Source: Chitinophaga sp. YR573 (GTDB taxonomy: Bacteria; Bacteroidota; Bacteroidia; Chitinophagales; Chitinophagaceae). From it: a stretch of 64,000 bases of DNA. The position numbers and the translations under genes were made by a program. Below, in pieces: positions 35,222 to 43,440 of the stretch. The notes beneath the pieces are model-generated. The model saw nothing but the letters and a program-made list of their open reading frames with translations. It ran no database searches and was not told where the DNA came from. Numbering within the stretch: position 1 is the stretch's first letter; each line of letters opens with the position of its first letter. The DNA is taken from assembly GCF_900110995.1 (NCBI RefSeq), contig NZ_FOJF01000001.1, positions 1,877,199 through 1,941,198 on the forward strand. The letters are read 5' to 3'.

Positions 35222-36685
35222 TTATTGACGTTTTAAATTCCTGACATGGTATACTGTGATAAATAATGTACCTGCCAGTCCGGTTATCATAAATAAATAA
35301 TAGTGAGCCAGTATCCAGTTGGTAAAAGCATCCAGTCTGCCCGCGGGGGCATCTGGCCTTATATTGGTGGGCAAAATATTTCTGATCTCAGGCCAGTTGA
35401 GTATCATTCCCAGGCGTTCCGGATCAGGATAAGGAATATCATAAGGAAGCTTGTGTTTGAGACTAGATGGATTACCTGTCGTCACAAAGTTTCTTACATT
35501 CTTTTCCTGTTCTAAGCCCTGCGCATGTTTGGCGTTCAACGCTCCGGACAGTGTATCATTATTAATCAATTTCAACCCGATAAAGAAGAATGCCAGCCAG
35601 CCGATCAATCCTGCATATGCCAGTCCATTCCTTTTCTCTAACTGATCTTTTAAAAGGGATATCAGGCAGGCGAAGTTTATCAGTATACACATGGCAAACA
35701 GATCCAGGTAACGGGAGCTTAGGCTTGAAGCTGCCCGGCCATAGGCAATACTCATCGACTGTCCCACAGACCATGCAATAAGGCCCAGTAAAATCCATTT
35801 CCCGTCATTTACAGGAGGACGTTTCCACAAGAGGATAATTGAAAAAAGTAATGCAGGTATGTTGCGGATTAATGCGGATGAAAAACCGGAAACCAGAGGC
35901 CAGCTAAGCGTATTCACTAAGGCACTATAAAACTGTGCTACAGAAGCAGCTTTAAGAGAGGCATGATCGGGCAGAACAGGCGTTAAGAGCATTCCTGTTA
36001 CCAGTAATACAAGCAGGATAGCGATAGCCAGTAATTGTTTCCAGGACTTCCTCAGTCCTGTTATATAAAATATGATACTGACTATGGCTGCAGCGCTAAT
36101 AGCAAAAACTCCTGATGCCAGTGAAAAGAATGCCAGTATTGCACAAACAATACCGATCCACCATTTTTTAGAGAATGGTTCATTTGCCAGTGTATACCAT
36201 AAAGTACCTATGCTAAAAATCAATACGAAATAAAACTGCGACTGAAATCCCCCCAGTGTATTTTCCCAGGCATAAGGAACAAAAAACAGGATGAATGAAA
36301 AAATGAGCAGTAACGGCTGATACTTTTTCCCTGTCACCTTTAGCAACAGGTGTATATTTAATATGATTGCAGTGATATGCAATACTGCATTTACAATCAT
36401 CTGTAATAAAGGATTCCAGAGAACATTTATCTTCAGTAATGCCAGCGCCAGTAGCCTGGTAGTAAAGATTCTATGTTCATTATGCGGAGAAAACAATGCT
36501 TTAAACTCCAGCGTTCCATCTGTAAATGGTTTATATAAATTAGCGGCCTCTCCATCCCATTGGTCCCAATGTGGTGTAGCATTCCCGTAATTATGTATCA
36601 CCCATAATTTAAACCCGTAAAGTAAAATCCCGAATGCTACATACTGCAATAACAGTATGCTGTTACCTGTTTCCTGTCTTTTCAT
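35222..36685 (-). CDS. Polytopic membrane protein, PMT/ArnT-like glycosyltransferase candidate
   Basis: 487 residues with about eleven to twelve predicted membrane helices. The first large loop has an acidic motif (NATPHWDQWDGEAANLYKPF) where lipid-linked sugar transferases of the PMT/ArnT/GT-C type place their catalytic Asp, and FSPHNEHRIFTTRL follows. I do not see a family signature strong enough to be certain. As the first gene of a cluster with two nucleotide-sugar epimerases and a polyprenyl-phosphate GT2 it fits the last step, moving a sugar to a protein or glycan outside the cytoplasm. That role is inferred. Confidence 0.6.
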   Translation of the reverse strand: MKRQETGNSILLLQYVAFGILLYGFKLWVIHNYGNATPHWDQWDGEAANLYKPFTDGTLEFKALFSPHNEHRIFTTRLLALALLKINVLWNPLLQMIVNAVLHITAIILNIHLLLKVTGKKYQPLLLIFSFILFFVPYAWENTLGGFQSQFYFVLIFSIGTLWYTLANEPFSKKWWIGIVCAILAFFSLASGVFAISAAAIVSIIFYITGLRKSWKQLLAIAILLVLLVTGMLLTPVLPDHASLKAASVAQFYSALVNTLSWPLVSGFSSALIRNIPALLFSIILLWKRPPVNDGKWILLGLIAWSVGQSMSIAYGRAASSLSSRYLDLFAMCILINFACLISLLKDQLEKRNGLAYAGLIGWLAFFFIGLKLINNDTLSGALNAKHAQGLEQEKNVRNFVTTGNPSSLKHKLPYDIPYPDPERLGMILNWPEIRNILPTNIRPDAPAGRLDAFTNWILAHYYLFMITGLAGTLFITVYHVRNLKRQ

Positions 36686-36832
36686 ACAACATGATTGTCT
36701 GCTGGTACATCAAAGACAATTCAAATTGTATCCTACCCTTACGCCACCGGATTTTTCATTTTGACTACAACATTCATAGACCTTTGTAAAACAATATGTA
36801 ACTTTAATTCAGAAATTCTTTTAACTTACGAT

Positions 36833-37381
36833 ATGTCTTATTGCAGTGTAATCGAGTATATGTCTGAAGATAAAAAGGCTATACATAAACCATATCACGA
36901 TCATCAGTATGGTTTTCCTATTCATGATGATAACGAATTATTTTGCCGGCTGGTATTGGAAATTAACCAGGCAGGTCTTAGCTGGGAAATCATCCTGAAG
37001 AAAGAAGCTACGTTTAGAAAAGCGTACCACAACTTTAATATTAAAAAGGTGGCAGCTTATACAGAGGCAGACAGAGAGCGACTGATCGCAGATCCCGGTA
37101 TTATCAGAAACCGGCTGAAGATCAATGCCGCTATAGAAAACGCTAAAACTATTCTTCAATTACAAAAGGAACATGGCTCATTTGAAAAGTGGCTGGAATT
37201 GCATCATCCTAAAACAAAAGCCGAATGGGTGAAGTTGTTCAAAAAAACTTTCCGGTTTACAGGAGGAGAAATAGTGAATGAGTTTTTGATGAGTGCTGGT
37301 TATTTGCCAGGTGCGCATGCAGCAAGTTGTAGTGTTTATAAAAAAGTGTTGAAAGCTGATCCGCTTTGGAACAGGAAATAA
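36833..37381 (+). CDS. tag: DNA-3-methyladenine glycosylase I
   Basis: The frame is open from 36695, but the family starts at the ATG at 36833 (MSYCSVIEY), giving 182 residues; the upstream 46 codons are non-coding in look. Family motifs are PYHDHQYGFPIHDDNELFCR, then QAGLSWEIILKKEATFRKAY and FKKTFRFTGGEIVNEFLMSA. It lifts 3-methyladenine from alkylated DNA. Zinc-binding Cys/His residues of Tag appear partly kept: Cys4, His in PYHDHQ and His in LPGAHAASC. Divergent from the glycan cluster. Confidence 0.88.
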   Translation: MSYCSVIEYMSEDKKAIHKPYHDHQYGFPIHDDNELFCRLVLEINQAGLSWEIILKKEATFRKAYHNFNIKKVAAYTEADRERLIADPGIIRNRLKINAAIENAKTILQLQKEHGSFEKWLELHHPKTKAEWVKLFKKTFRFTGGEIVNEFLMSAGYLPGAHAASCSVYKKVLKADPLWNRK

Positions 37382-37400
37382 ATAGGCTCTGAGGAGGCTT

Positions 37401-38006
37401 ATGAGAAAATATTATATTTACTCAATGAATATAGACGTCATTGTATCACACATAAATTCATACGTTACATTAAATGAAGAGGAAGTCAGAGCTTTGAGTT
37501 CTTCCCTGATCTCCAAAACAATAAAACAGGGAGAATTAATTGTGGAAAGCGGAGAACCAGCCCGGTATATGATTTTCATGAATGCAGGTTATGTGATGAC
37601 CTATTATACAGACAAGGATGGTTTTGATCATGTCATCCAGTTTGCCTCAACAGGCTGGTGGTCAGGCGATCTGTACAGCTTATCAGAGAACAAGCCTACT
37701 ATTTATTCAACACGGGCGTTAAGTGCAGGAGAAGTATTACTCTTTCCCAAAGCAGCCCAGGACCAGCTACTGGATAAGTATCCAAAATTCGAACGTTATT
37801 TCCGTATCCTCTTTCACAATGCATTGATGCGGCTACAGTTCCGCATTATCGAGAATTACTCCGCTACAGCAGAAAGCCGTTATCTTTCCTTCCGTGAAAG
37901 ATTTCCGGGTATGGAACAGCATGTATCTCAAAAACATATTGCATCCTATCTTGGCATCACGCCGGAATTTCTGAGTAAAACCCGAAAAAAGCTGCAACAA
38001 CAATAA
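37401..38006 (+). CDS. Crp/Fnr family transcriptional regulator
   Basis: 201 residues. A cyclic-nucleotide-type beta-roll at about 30-120 (IKQGELIVESGEPARYMIFM; VIQFASTGWWSGDLYSL) and an HTH near the C terminus (VSQKHIASYLGITPEFLSKT). A strong GAGGAGG lies 3 nt before the ATG at 37401, unusual for this phylum, and supports that start over the ATG at 37425. The effector pocket lacks clear cAMP or Fe-S residues. The YceI gene follows; a repeat between them may be its binding site. Confidence 0.9.
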   Translation: MRKYYIYSMNIDVIVSHINSYVTLNEEEVRALSSSLISKTIKQGELIVESGEPARYMIFMNAGYVMTYYTDKDGFDHVIQFASTGWWSGDLYSLSENKPTIYSTRALSAGEVLLFPKAAQDQLLDKYPKFERYFRILFHNALMRLQFRIIENYSATAESRYLSFRERFPGMEQHVSQKHIASYLGITPEFLSKTRKKLQQQ

Positions 38007-38014
38007 AATCTTAA

Positions 38015-38056
38015 CCTGGTTCAAGATCTTTCCTGTTTTATATTATCCTGGTTCAA
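38015..38056. repeat. Direct repeat CCTGGTTCAA, two copies 32 bp apart
   Basis: Exact copies lie at 38015-38024 and 38047-38056. The first is the core of AACC-T-GGTT, a 9-bp dyad. Spacing of 32 bp (about three helical turns) and the position just before the YceI promoter suggest an activator or repressor site, perhaps for the Crp/Fnr protein encoded 9 bp upstream. Confidence 0.45.
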
Positions 38057-38078
38057 CGTCCAATAGCCAGCGCTGGTG

Positions 38079-38086
38079 TAGTTTTG
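38079..38086 (+). promoter_or_regulatory. Candidate -7 box (TAGTTTTG) of the YceI gene
   Basis: Exact TAnnTTTG match, start of transcription near 38093, 17 nt before the ATG at 38110. The -33 region has GTTCAA of the second direct repeat in place of TTTG, which would suit an activated promoter. Confidence 0.5.
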
Positions 38087-38109
38087 TGATAGTTATTAAC
38101 ATCACAATT

Positions 38110-38628
38110 ATGGCTATGACAACAGCAACAAAATGGATAATTGATCCGGCGCATTCTGATATTCAGTTTAAAGTAAAACACCTGGGCATGTTTAACGTTA
38201 CCGGGACTTTTAAACAATTTGAAGGAGATGTAGTAAGTGAGCATGAAGACTTTAGTGACGCAGTTATCAATTTTACCATTCACACAAACAGTATCGATAC
38301 CAATCAACCGGACAGGGACACTCATCTTAAATCCGCCGATTTCTTCAATACTGAAAAATATCCTCATATTACTTTTAAGGGTACATATAATAATGATACC
38401 CTTTCCGGCAACCTTACTATTAACGACATAACCCAGCCCGTTACATTAAACGCTGAATTAACCGGCGTTGGCAAAGGACGCTTCGGAGAAACCAGGGCGG
38501 GCTTTGAGGTAGATGGAAAAATCAACCGTAAAGATTTTGGGCTGGTCTGGAATCTGCTGATGGAAACTGGCGGCGTTGTAGTTAGTGAGGAAATAAAGCT
38601 GCATTTCAATATACAGTTAACCACGTAA
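38110..38628 (+). CDS. YceI family protein (cytoplasmic form)
   Basis: From ATG 38110 (MAMTTATKWIID) the protein has 172 residues. The YceI lipocalin-like fold is clear: WIIDPAHSDIQFKVKHLGMF, then TFKQFEGDVVS, FNTEKYPHITFKG and the end HFNIQLT. No signal peptide is present, unlike E. coli YceI. These proteins bind polyprenoid chains. An in-frame ATG at 38086 lies inside the promoter and is rejected. Preceded by a Crp/Fnr gene. Confidence 0.9.
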   Translation: MAMTTATKWIIDPAHSDIQFKVKHLGMFNVTGTFKQFEGDVVSEHEDFSDAVINFTIHTNSIDTNQPDRDTHLKSADFFNTEKYPHITFKGTYNNDTLSGNLTINDITQPVTLNAELTGVGKGRFGETRAGFEVDGKINRKDFGLVWNLLMETGGVVVSEEIKLHFNIQLTT

Positions 38629-38649
38629 ACACCTAACAAAAGGTATAAA

Positions 38650-38690
38650 GCCCTTTATTCACCTTTCTGAATGACAGGTGGATAAAGGGC
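38650..38690. terminator. 15-bp stem-loop after the YceI gene
   Basis: 38650-38664 pairs with 38676-38690 with one mismatch, 11-nt loop, 22 nt after the stop. The plus strand has no T tract; on minus it is followed by TTTATACCTTTT, so direction is unclear. It may act as a weak terminator. Confidence 0.5.
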
Positions 38691-38748
38691 ACAAACAATG
38701 CTGGTTTAAAATTTGTAGGTTGATGTAAAGAACAATATAAATAACCCA

Positions 38749-40074
38749 TTGCTACATTATAAAAGTGCGCAAGGCCAGTGCCGCAAAATATTTTGTCTGT
38801 TACTCTTCCTCATGATGGGCATACATAAGTATGCATATGCCCAGACACCCGTTCATGCAGATTCTCTGAACGTGGACTCTTTACCCAATACGCATATCAA
38901 GACAGAAGATCTTTCCCGGCAGTACGACATTGCCAATCTGATCAAAAGTGTTTTTTACCCAAACAGAGCTCCCCGCCAGCGGACTAAGAAGCCTTCAGGG
39001 ATTGTTGTCATTCCTAATATAGCATCCAACCCGAGTATCGGGTCTCAGATAGGCATTAAAGCCGTAGCAGGCAGGAAACTGGGTAACGATCCCAACACAT
39101 TGATGTCTGTAGCAGCTACATCAGCATCTATTACTACCAAGGGGATCATTTATTTCTACGTCAATCATAATATTTACACGCCCGGCAATAAGTGGAACCT
39201 TCAGGGTAATATAGTAGCCGCAAAGACCGTCACACCCGATTTCGGACTAGGGATAGCCCAGCCTTCCAATGGCAGTGAAGAAGATAAAATATTAGCCAAC
39301 CCAGGTAGAAAGGGCCGTGCCCTCTATGGTCAATATTATAACATTAGAGAAAAAGTATATAAGGAAGTACAAAAAAATCTCTTTGTGGGAGTGGGAGTAT
39401 CTTTTGATATAAGAAGAGACCTTCACAGCAAGGATACAAGCAACTTAACCCCTTATAATATTTACAGCGACAGACACGGGTTTAACAGGACCCACTACAT
39501 GGCGAACGGCCTTTTTTTCAACGCCCAATATACCACTCGTGATAACCAGAACCGTGCGTATAAAGGAATTTATGCTGATGCAGGCTTTCGTGTAAACCAA
39601 ACCTGGATGGGAAGTACAAAAGGGGCTTTACAATTCACTACTGATTTCAGGAAGTACTTTAGTCTTTCCCGCCGTAATCCGGAACATGTGTTAGCCTTCT
39701 GGAACTGGGGCTCTTATCTGCTGAGTGGGAATATCCCCTACCTGGAACTACCGGGTACGGCTAAAGATGCTGGATTCCACAGTGGAAGAGGATATACCAC
39801 TGGTTATTTTAAAGGCACAAAATACAATGATGCCGAAGTGGAATACCGCTTTCCCATATTAAGGAATAAGTTCCTCAGTGGTGTTGCCTTCTTTCATATG
39901 CAAACCGCCAATGACGAATCAGGTACAAAACTATTCCAGGTATGGCAGCCTGGAGGCGGTGCGGGTTTACGTGTACTCTTCAATAAGAATACACGCACCA
40001 ACCTCTGTCTGGATTATGCCTGGGGGAAATATGGCGCCAAAGGATTCTTTCTTGGCCTGAATGAAGCATTCTAA
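38749..40074 (+). CDS. BamA/TamA-like outer-membrane surface-antigen barrel protein
   Basis: 441 residues with a signal peptide (CLLLFLMMGIHKYAYAQ). The mature protein has a short N-terminal domain and then the 16-strand-type barrel of D15-like proteins without a POTRA array: SGIVVIPNIASNPSIGSQIG, LAFWNWGSYLLSGNIPYLEL, SGRGYTTGYFKGTKYNDAEV and VEYRFPILRNKFLSGVAFFH. Such proteins are common in Bacteroidota; function unknown. The start codon is a TTG at 38749, since the nearest ATG (38812) would remove the signal peptide. Convergent with the beta-helix gene, 1 nt apart. Confidence 0.75.
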   Translation: MLHYKSAQGQCRKIFCLLLFLMMGIHKYAYAQTPVHADSLNVDSLPNTHIKTEDLSRQYDIANLIKSVFYPNRAPRQRTKKPSGIVVIPNIASNPSIGSQIGIKAVAGRKLGNDPNTLMSVAATSASITTKGIIYFYVNHNIYTPGNKWNLQGNIVAAKTVTPDFGLGIAQPSNGSEEDKILANPGRKGRALYGQYYNIREKVYKEVQKNLFVGVGVSFDIRRDLHSKDTSNLTPYNIYSDRHGFNRTHYMANGLFFNAQYTTRDNQNRAYKGIYADAGFRVNQTWMGSTKGALQFTTDFRKYFSLSRRNPEHVLAFWNWGSYLLSGNIPYLELPGTAKDAGFHSGRGYTTGYFKGTKYNDAEVEYRFPILRNKFLSGVAFFHMQTANDESGTKLFQVWQPGGGAGLRVLFNKNTRTNLCLDYAWGKYGAKGFFLGLNEAF

Positions 40075-40075
40075 A

Positions 40076-41398
40076 TTATTCAAAGCAGCCAAGGTCAGGT
40101 GCAGCACCTTTAAATGGATAGCCAATATCCATTCCTTTATCAAGCAGATCACTACCCGGAGCAAGACGCATAAAATTATTCACGGGTAAACTACCATCCG
40201 CTTCTCTGGGTGCAGTCAATAAACTTTGATTTACACTTAAGAAGTCGGCTTCAGTAACAGTCACAGGCAGATTAAAATAATTGCTATCTGCATTGCAGGC
40301 ATCAAAATCTATATTACTATATTCTGCGCTTCTCGCGCCATAGCCCAGGTTATTTTTCAGATTATGACCATAACCGGAAACATCCGCAGTATAATCTGCA
40401 CTTCTGTTAAGCATGTTATAATTCACTGCATTATTATACGCAGTATTATTTAACCAGTTACTTCCTCCCAGATGATGATTGGAATAAAAACCATTGGCTT
40501 TATTCCGTACACTCAAACAAAACCTGATATTGTTGCGGGGTATAACCGGCGGTGCTTTAGGTGTAGCAGAAACGCCATATCCACCTGCTTTAAATCCATT
40601 ACCATCTCCCAGACTTCCAAAGGAAGTGGAATAGCCATTATAAAACGACCAGCAGTTTTCAAATGTAACGGCCTCTAATGCATTGATACAATCATATCCA
40701 TCATCACTATTAAACCATGCCCTGCAACCTCTGAAAACATTGTTTACATAACCTACTCCATATTGGGAAGGATGGCAGCCAAAACCATCAGTATTACCAC
40801 CCTTCTGATTCTCAGAAACATTATCCCAGTTATTATAAGCATCACAGTTTAAGATCAGGTTATTCCCTCCTTTATTTAGATAAAACCCGATAGCTTTTCC
40901 ATCATGCATACTTAGCATTTCATAAATATTGTTGCTGCCCTGGTTTTCAAAACATTCGCTCTGGGTATGAGTAGTAATCGTTACCTGTACACCTGTTACT
41001 TCCAGTCCCCTGATATGTATCCAGGAGCCTGTCACCTGAAAAGCATTGATTCTGTAACCTGCAGGTTTAATAGTGGAATAGTCAAACACTGGTTTCTCTC
41101 CGGGGTAAGCCCAGTAGTTAATACGCTTTCCGGCACTACCGCTTTTATCAAGCAATGTGACATATGCCCATATACCAGTGTACTTAGCTATCTGTGCATC
41201 TGTCATAGTATAGTTACCACCACGAATATAAACAGTGTCTCCGGCAACTATGGTACTCTGGGCTCTTTGTATAGTCAGAAACGGCTGACTGATAGTACCT
41301 GTGTTAGTATCATTGCCATTACCGGCTACATAATAAACGCTGGCAAATGACGGATAGATACAAAGACTAAAGAAGATAGTAAGGATAAGTATTTTCAT
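40076..41398 (-). CDS. Secreted right-handed beta-helix protein, PL9-like
   Basis: From ATG 41398 (MKILILTIFFSLC) the protein has 440 residues; the frame opens earlier, but only this start gives a signal peptide (to PSFAS). It then has the DUF1565-like opening VYYVAGNGNDTNTGTISQPF, a series of beta-helix rungs (GNNLILNCDAYNNWDNVSEN; VFRGCRAWFNSDDGYDCINA; FENCWSFYNGY; GNGFKAGG) and repeated N-N turn residues. The pattern fits family 9 polysaccharide lyases (pectate lyase), where Asp/Lys residues of such rungs bind Ca and act as base. Activity is not certain. Confidence 0.8.
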   Translation of the reverse strand: MKILILTIFFSLCIYPSFASVYYVAGNGNDTNTGTISQPFLTIQRAQSTIVAGDTVYIRGGNYTMTDAQIAKYTGIWAYVTLLDKSGSAGKRINYWAYPGEKPVFDYSTIKPAGYRINAFQVTGSWIHIRGLEVTGVQVTITTHTQSECFENQGSNNIYEMLSMHDGKAIGFYLNKGGNNLILNCDAYNNWDNVSENQKGGNTDGFGCHPSQYGVGYVNNVFRGCRAWFNSDDGYDCINALEAVTFENCWSFYNGYSTSFGSLGDGNGFKAGGYGVSATPKAPPVIPRNNIRFCLSVRNKANGFYSNHHLGGSNWLNNTAYNNAVNYNMLNRSADYTADVSGYGHNLKNNLGYGARSAEYSNIDFDACNADSNYFNLPVTVTEADFLSVNQSLLTAPREADGSLPVNNFMRLAPGSDLLDKGMDIGYPFKGAAPDLGCFE

Positions 41399-41444
41399 AT
41401 TATTAATTCGGCGGATTATAAACAATAAATTTCGACATTTAATT

Positions 41445-42362
41445 TCAATTAAAAGAATGCCGGAATTCCAAAGGAGAAAGATTGGTTTTTGTCTTAAATA
41501 ACTTGCTGAAAGACTGTGAATGCTCAAACCCTAATTCATAGGCAATTTCACTTACGGATAAACCAGTGGTAGATAGTTTCTCCTTTGCCTTTTCTATCAG
41601 GAAATCATGTATATGTTGCTGGGTACTCTTACCTGTTAATGCTTTAAGCGATCCACTTAAATAACCGGGAGATATGTTCAATGCCTCTGCAATATACTGA
41701 ACAGTCGGCAATCCTTTTTTCATTAAGGTATCGCTGTTGAAATATTCCATCAGAATTTCTTCCAGACGATGCAGAATTTTATGGTTGGCTATTTTCCTTG
41801 TGATGAACTGACGATCATAAAATCTTTCCGAATAAGTAAGCAATAATTCAATTTGAGCAATAATAATATCCTGACTGAATTTGTCAATATTGGAACGATA
41901 TTCCTGTTCCATGTTATGCATCATGCCTGTAATCGTTGTTTCTTCTTTTTCTGAAAGATACAAGGCTTCATTTACTGAATAGTTAAAGTATTCATATTGC
42001 TTTATCTTTTTAGCCAAAGGTGTATTCCACAAAAAATCGGGATGGATCAGTAATAACCATCCCGAATGAGTTAATGCTGCACCTTTCTCTATCTCAATAC
42101 CAAAAACCTGACCAGGTGAAATAAAAAACATGATCCCTTCATCAAAATCATATTCCTGCTGACCGTATTTCATTCTGGCATTAAAATTCCTTTTAAGTGA
42201 AATCGAATAAAAATCAAAGACTAAACTGATTGATTCGAAAGGAAACCCCTTAATGGATTCAAAATTCAGCACACTGATTAACGGATGCTCCGGCTTAGGA
42301 AGCCCCATAATCTGATGATATTCACTTATGGTCTTAATCCGCTGAAGTTGGGTGTTTGCCAT
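41445..42362 (-). CDS. AraC family transcriptional regulator
   Basis: 305 residues. N-terminal cupin-like sensor domain (about 20-190) and C-terminal double HTH: YIAEALNISPGYLSGSLKAL, then VSEIAYELGFEHSQSFSKLF. It lies 12 nt downstream of the NmrA-type gene, with which it is co-transcribed, an arrangement often seen when the regulator answers to the same signal. Target unknown. Confidence 0.9.
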   Translation of the reverse strand: MANTQLQRIKTISEYHQIMGLPKPEHPLISVLNFESIKGFPFESISLVFDFYSISLKRNFNARMKYGQQEYDFDEGIMFFISPGQVFGIEIEKGAALTHSGWLLLIHPDFLWNTPLAKKIKQYEYFNYSVNEALYLSEKEETTITGMMHNMEQEYRSNIDKFSQDIIIAQIELLLTYSERFYDRQFITRKIANHKILHRLEEILMEYFNSDTLMKKGLPTVQYIAEALNISPGYLSGSLKALTGKSTQQHIHDFLIEKAKEKLSTTGLSVSEIAYELGFEHSQSFSKLFKTKTNLSPLEFRHSFN

Positions 42363-42374
42363 ATAACAATATAA

Positions 42375-43268
42375 TCAATTTTGTTTAAAGGCGGCAGCAA
42401 ATTCCTTCGCAAACGCCGTCAACTTTACGGTACCCATCACAGGTCTGTTCCGGTAATAATCCTCAAATAATTCCCCGCTATGCATGCTTGCATTCATCTC
42501 GACAAAACCAGCGGCCATACTTACAGACATTCCGCCTGCTATTAAACCACTTTGCAATTGTTCGTTAGAAATAACGATCCATTTTAAATCCGGCTTGCCA
42601 ATAGCAGCACCTAAAATACCCGCAACTTCATTACCCGTAAGTTCCTCACTTGCCACATATCGTACTTTTCTGCCAACAAGCGGTGTTACTATTTCTTCAG
42701 CAATGGCGGCAGCAATATCTATCGGAGAAACCCATACTACTTTATCCTCAGCACCATAGTTTGATGTTATCATACCTGTGTTTTTTATCCCGGCTAAAAA
42801 GCCGAATAAATTGTAATAGAAAGCAGTAGGACGCATAAATGTGATGGCAACATCGGAAAGATTGTTCAGGATATCTTCTAAAACATGATGCAGAAGAATG
42901 AGACCAGAGTTCTTCTCTAAATGAGCACCAATACTGCTGAGGTGAACTACCCGCTTAACCCCGGATTTTTCGATGGCTTTGACAAAGTTATTACCGATTC
43001 CAACGCAATGCTCCATCAGATCAAAATCAGGATTGAAGAAGTTGGGAGGCGGCACCATTGTATACACAGCATCTGCCCCGGTAAATGTGGCTGTAAGAAA
43101 ATCAGCGTCTTCCAGTGTGCCGATAGCAGCGGTAGCTCCCAATGCTTCAATGTCTTTTTGTCTTTCGGGTTTGCTGCTGATCACTGTAACCATATGCCCT
43201 TTTTGTACTAATTCTTTAGCCAGTGGCTGACCGATATGTCCTAACGAACCTGTAAGTATAATTTTCAT
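42375..43268 (-). CDS. NmrA-like NAD(P)-binding protein
   Basis: 297 residues. NAD(P)-binding start IILTGSLGHIGQPLAKELVQ, then VKRVVHLSSIGAHLEKNSG and WVSPIDIAAAIAEEIVTP, typical of the atypical SDR group with NmrA and quinone-reductase-like (QorB-type) members. No full YxxxK triad is visible, so it may be a redox sensor rather than an enzyme. It is the first gene of the pair with the AraC regulator. Two TAGTC/GACTA dyads lie upstream. Confidence 0.85.
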   Translation of the reverse strand: MKIILTGSLGHIGQPLAKELVQKGHMVTVISSKPERQKDIEALGATAAIGTLEDADFLTATFTGADAVYTMVPPPNFFNPDFDLMEHCVGIGNNFVKAIEKSGVKRVVHLSSIGAHLEKNSGLILLHHVLEDILNNLSDVAITFMRPTAFYYNLFGFLAGIKNTGMITSNYGAEDKVVWVSPIDIAAAIAEEIVTPLVGRKVRYVASEELTGNEVAGILGAAIGKPDLKWIVISNEQLQSGLIAGGMSVSMAAGFVEMNASMHSGELFEDYYRNRPVMGTVKLTAFAKEFAAAFKQN

Positions 43269-43320
43269 TTTCCTATTTCTTTTGTTGTTGTAAAGTTGCG
43301 CAACAACTAAGAAACGGTTG

Positions 43321-43358
43321 TAGTCTAATCGACTATTGTTGTAGTCGAATATGGACTA
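43321..43358. promoter_or_regulatory. Pair of TAGTC...GACTA dyads upstream of the NmrA gene
   Basis: TAGTC-N5-GACTA at 43321-43335 and TAGTC-N7-GACTA at 43342-43358, each preceded by TTG. A GTTGCGCAAC palindrome lies closer to the gene (43295-43304). The dyads could be sites for a regulator of the pair. No promoter box recognised. Confidence 0.35.
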
Positions 43359-43440
43359 AATTGAGGCAATTGGTCTCCTTTGATCTTCTTTTTGCCAGAA
43401 AATTATAGTAGTTTACCTGTATTCTTAACCAATTGGCAAT

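Noticed and set aside
36695..36832. N-terminal extension of the tag gene
   Set aside because: The frame is open, but family alignment starts at 36833 and the extra 46 residues show no conserved pattern.
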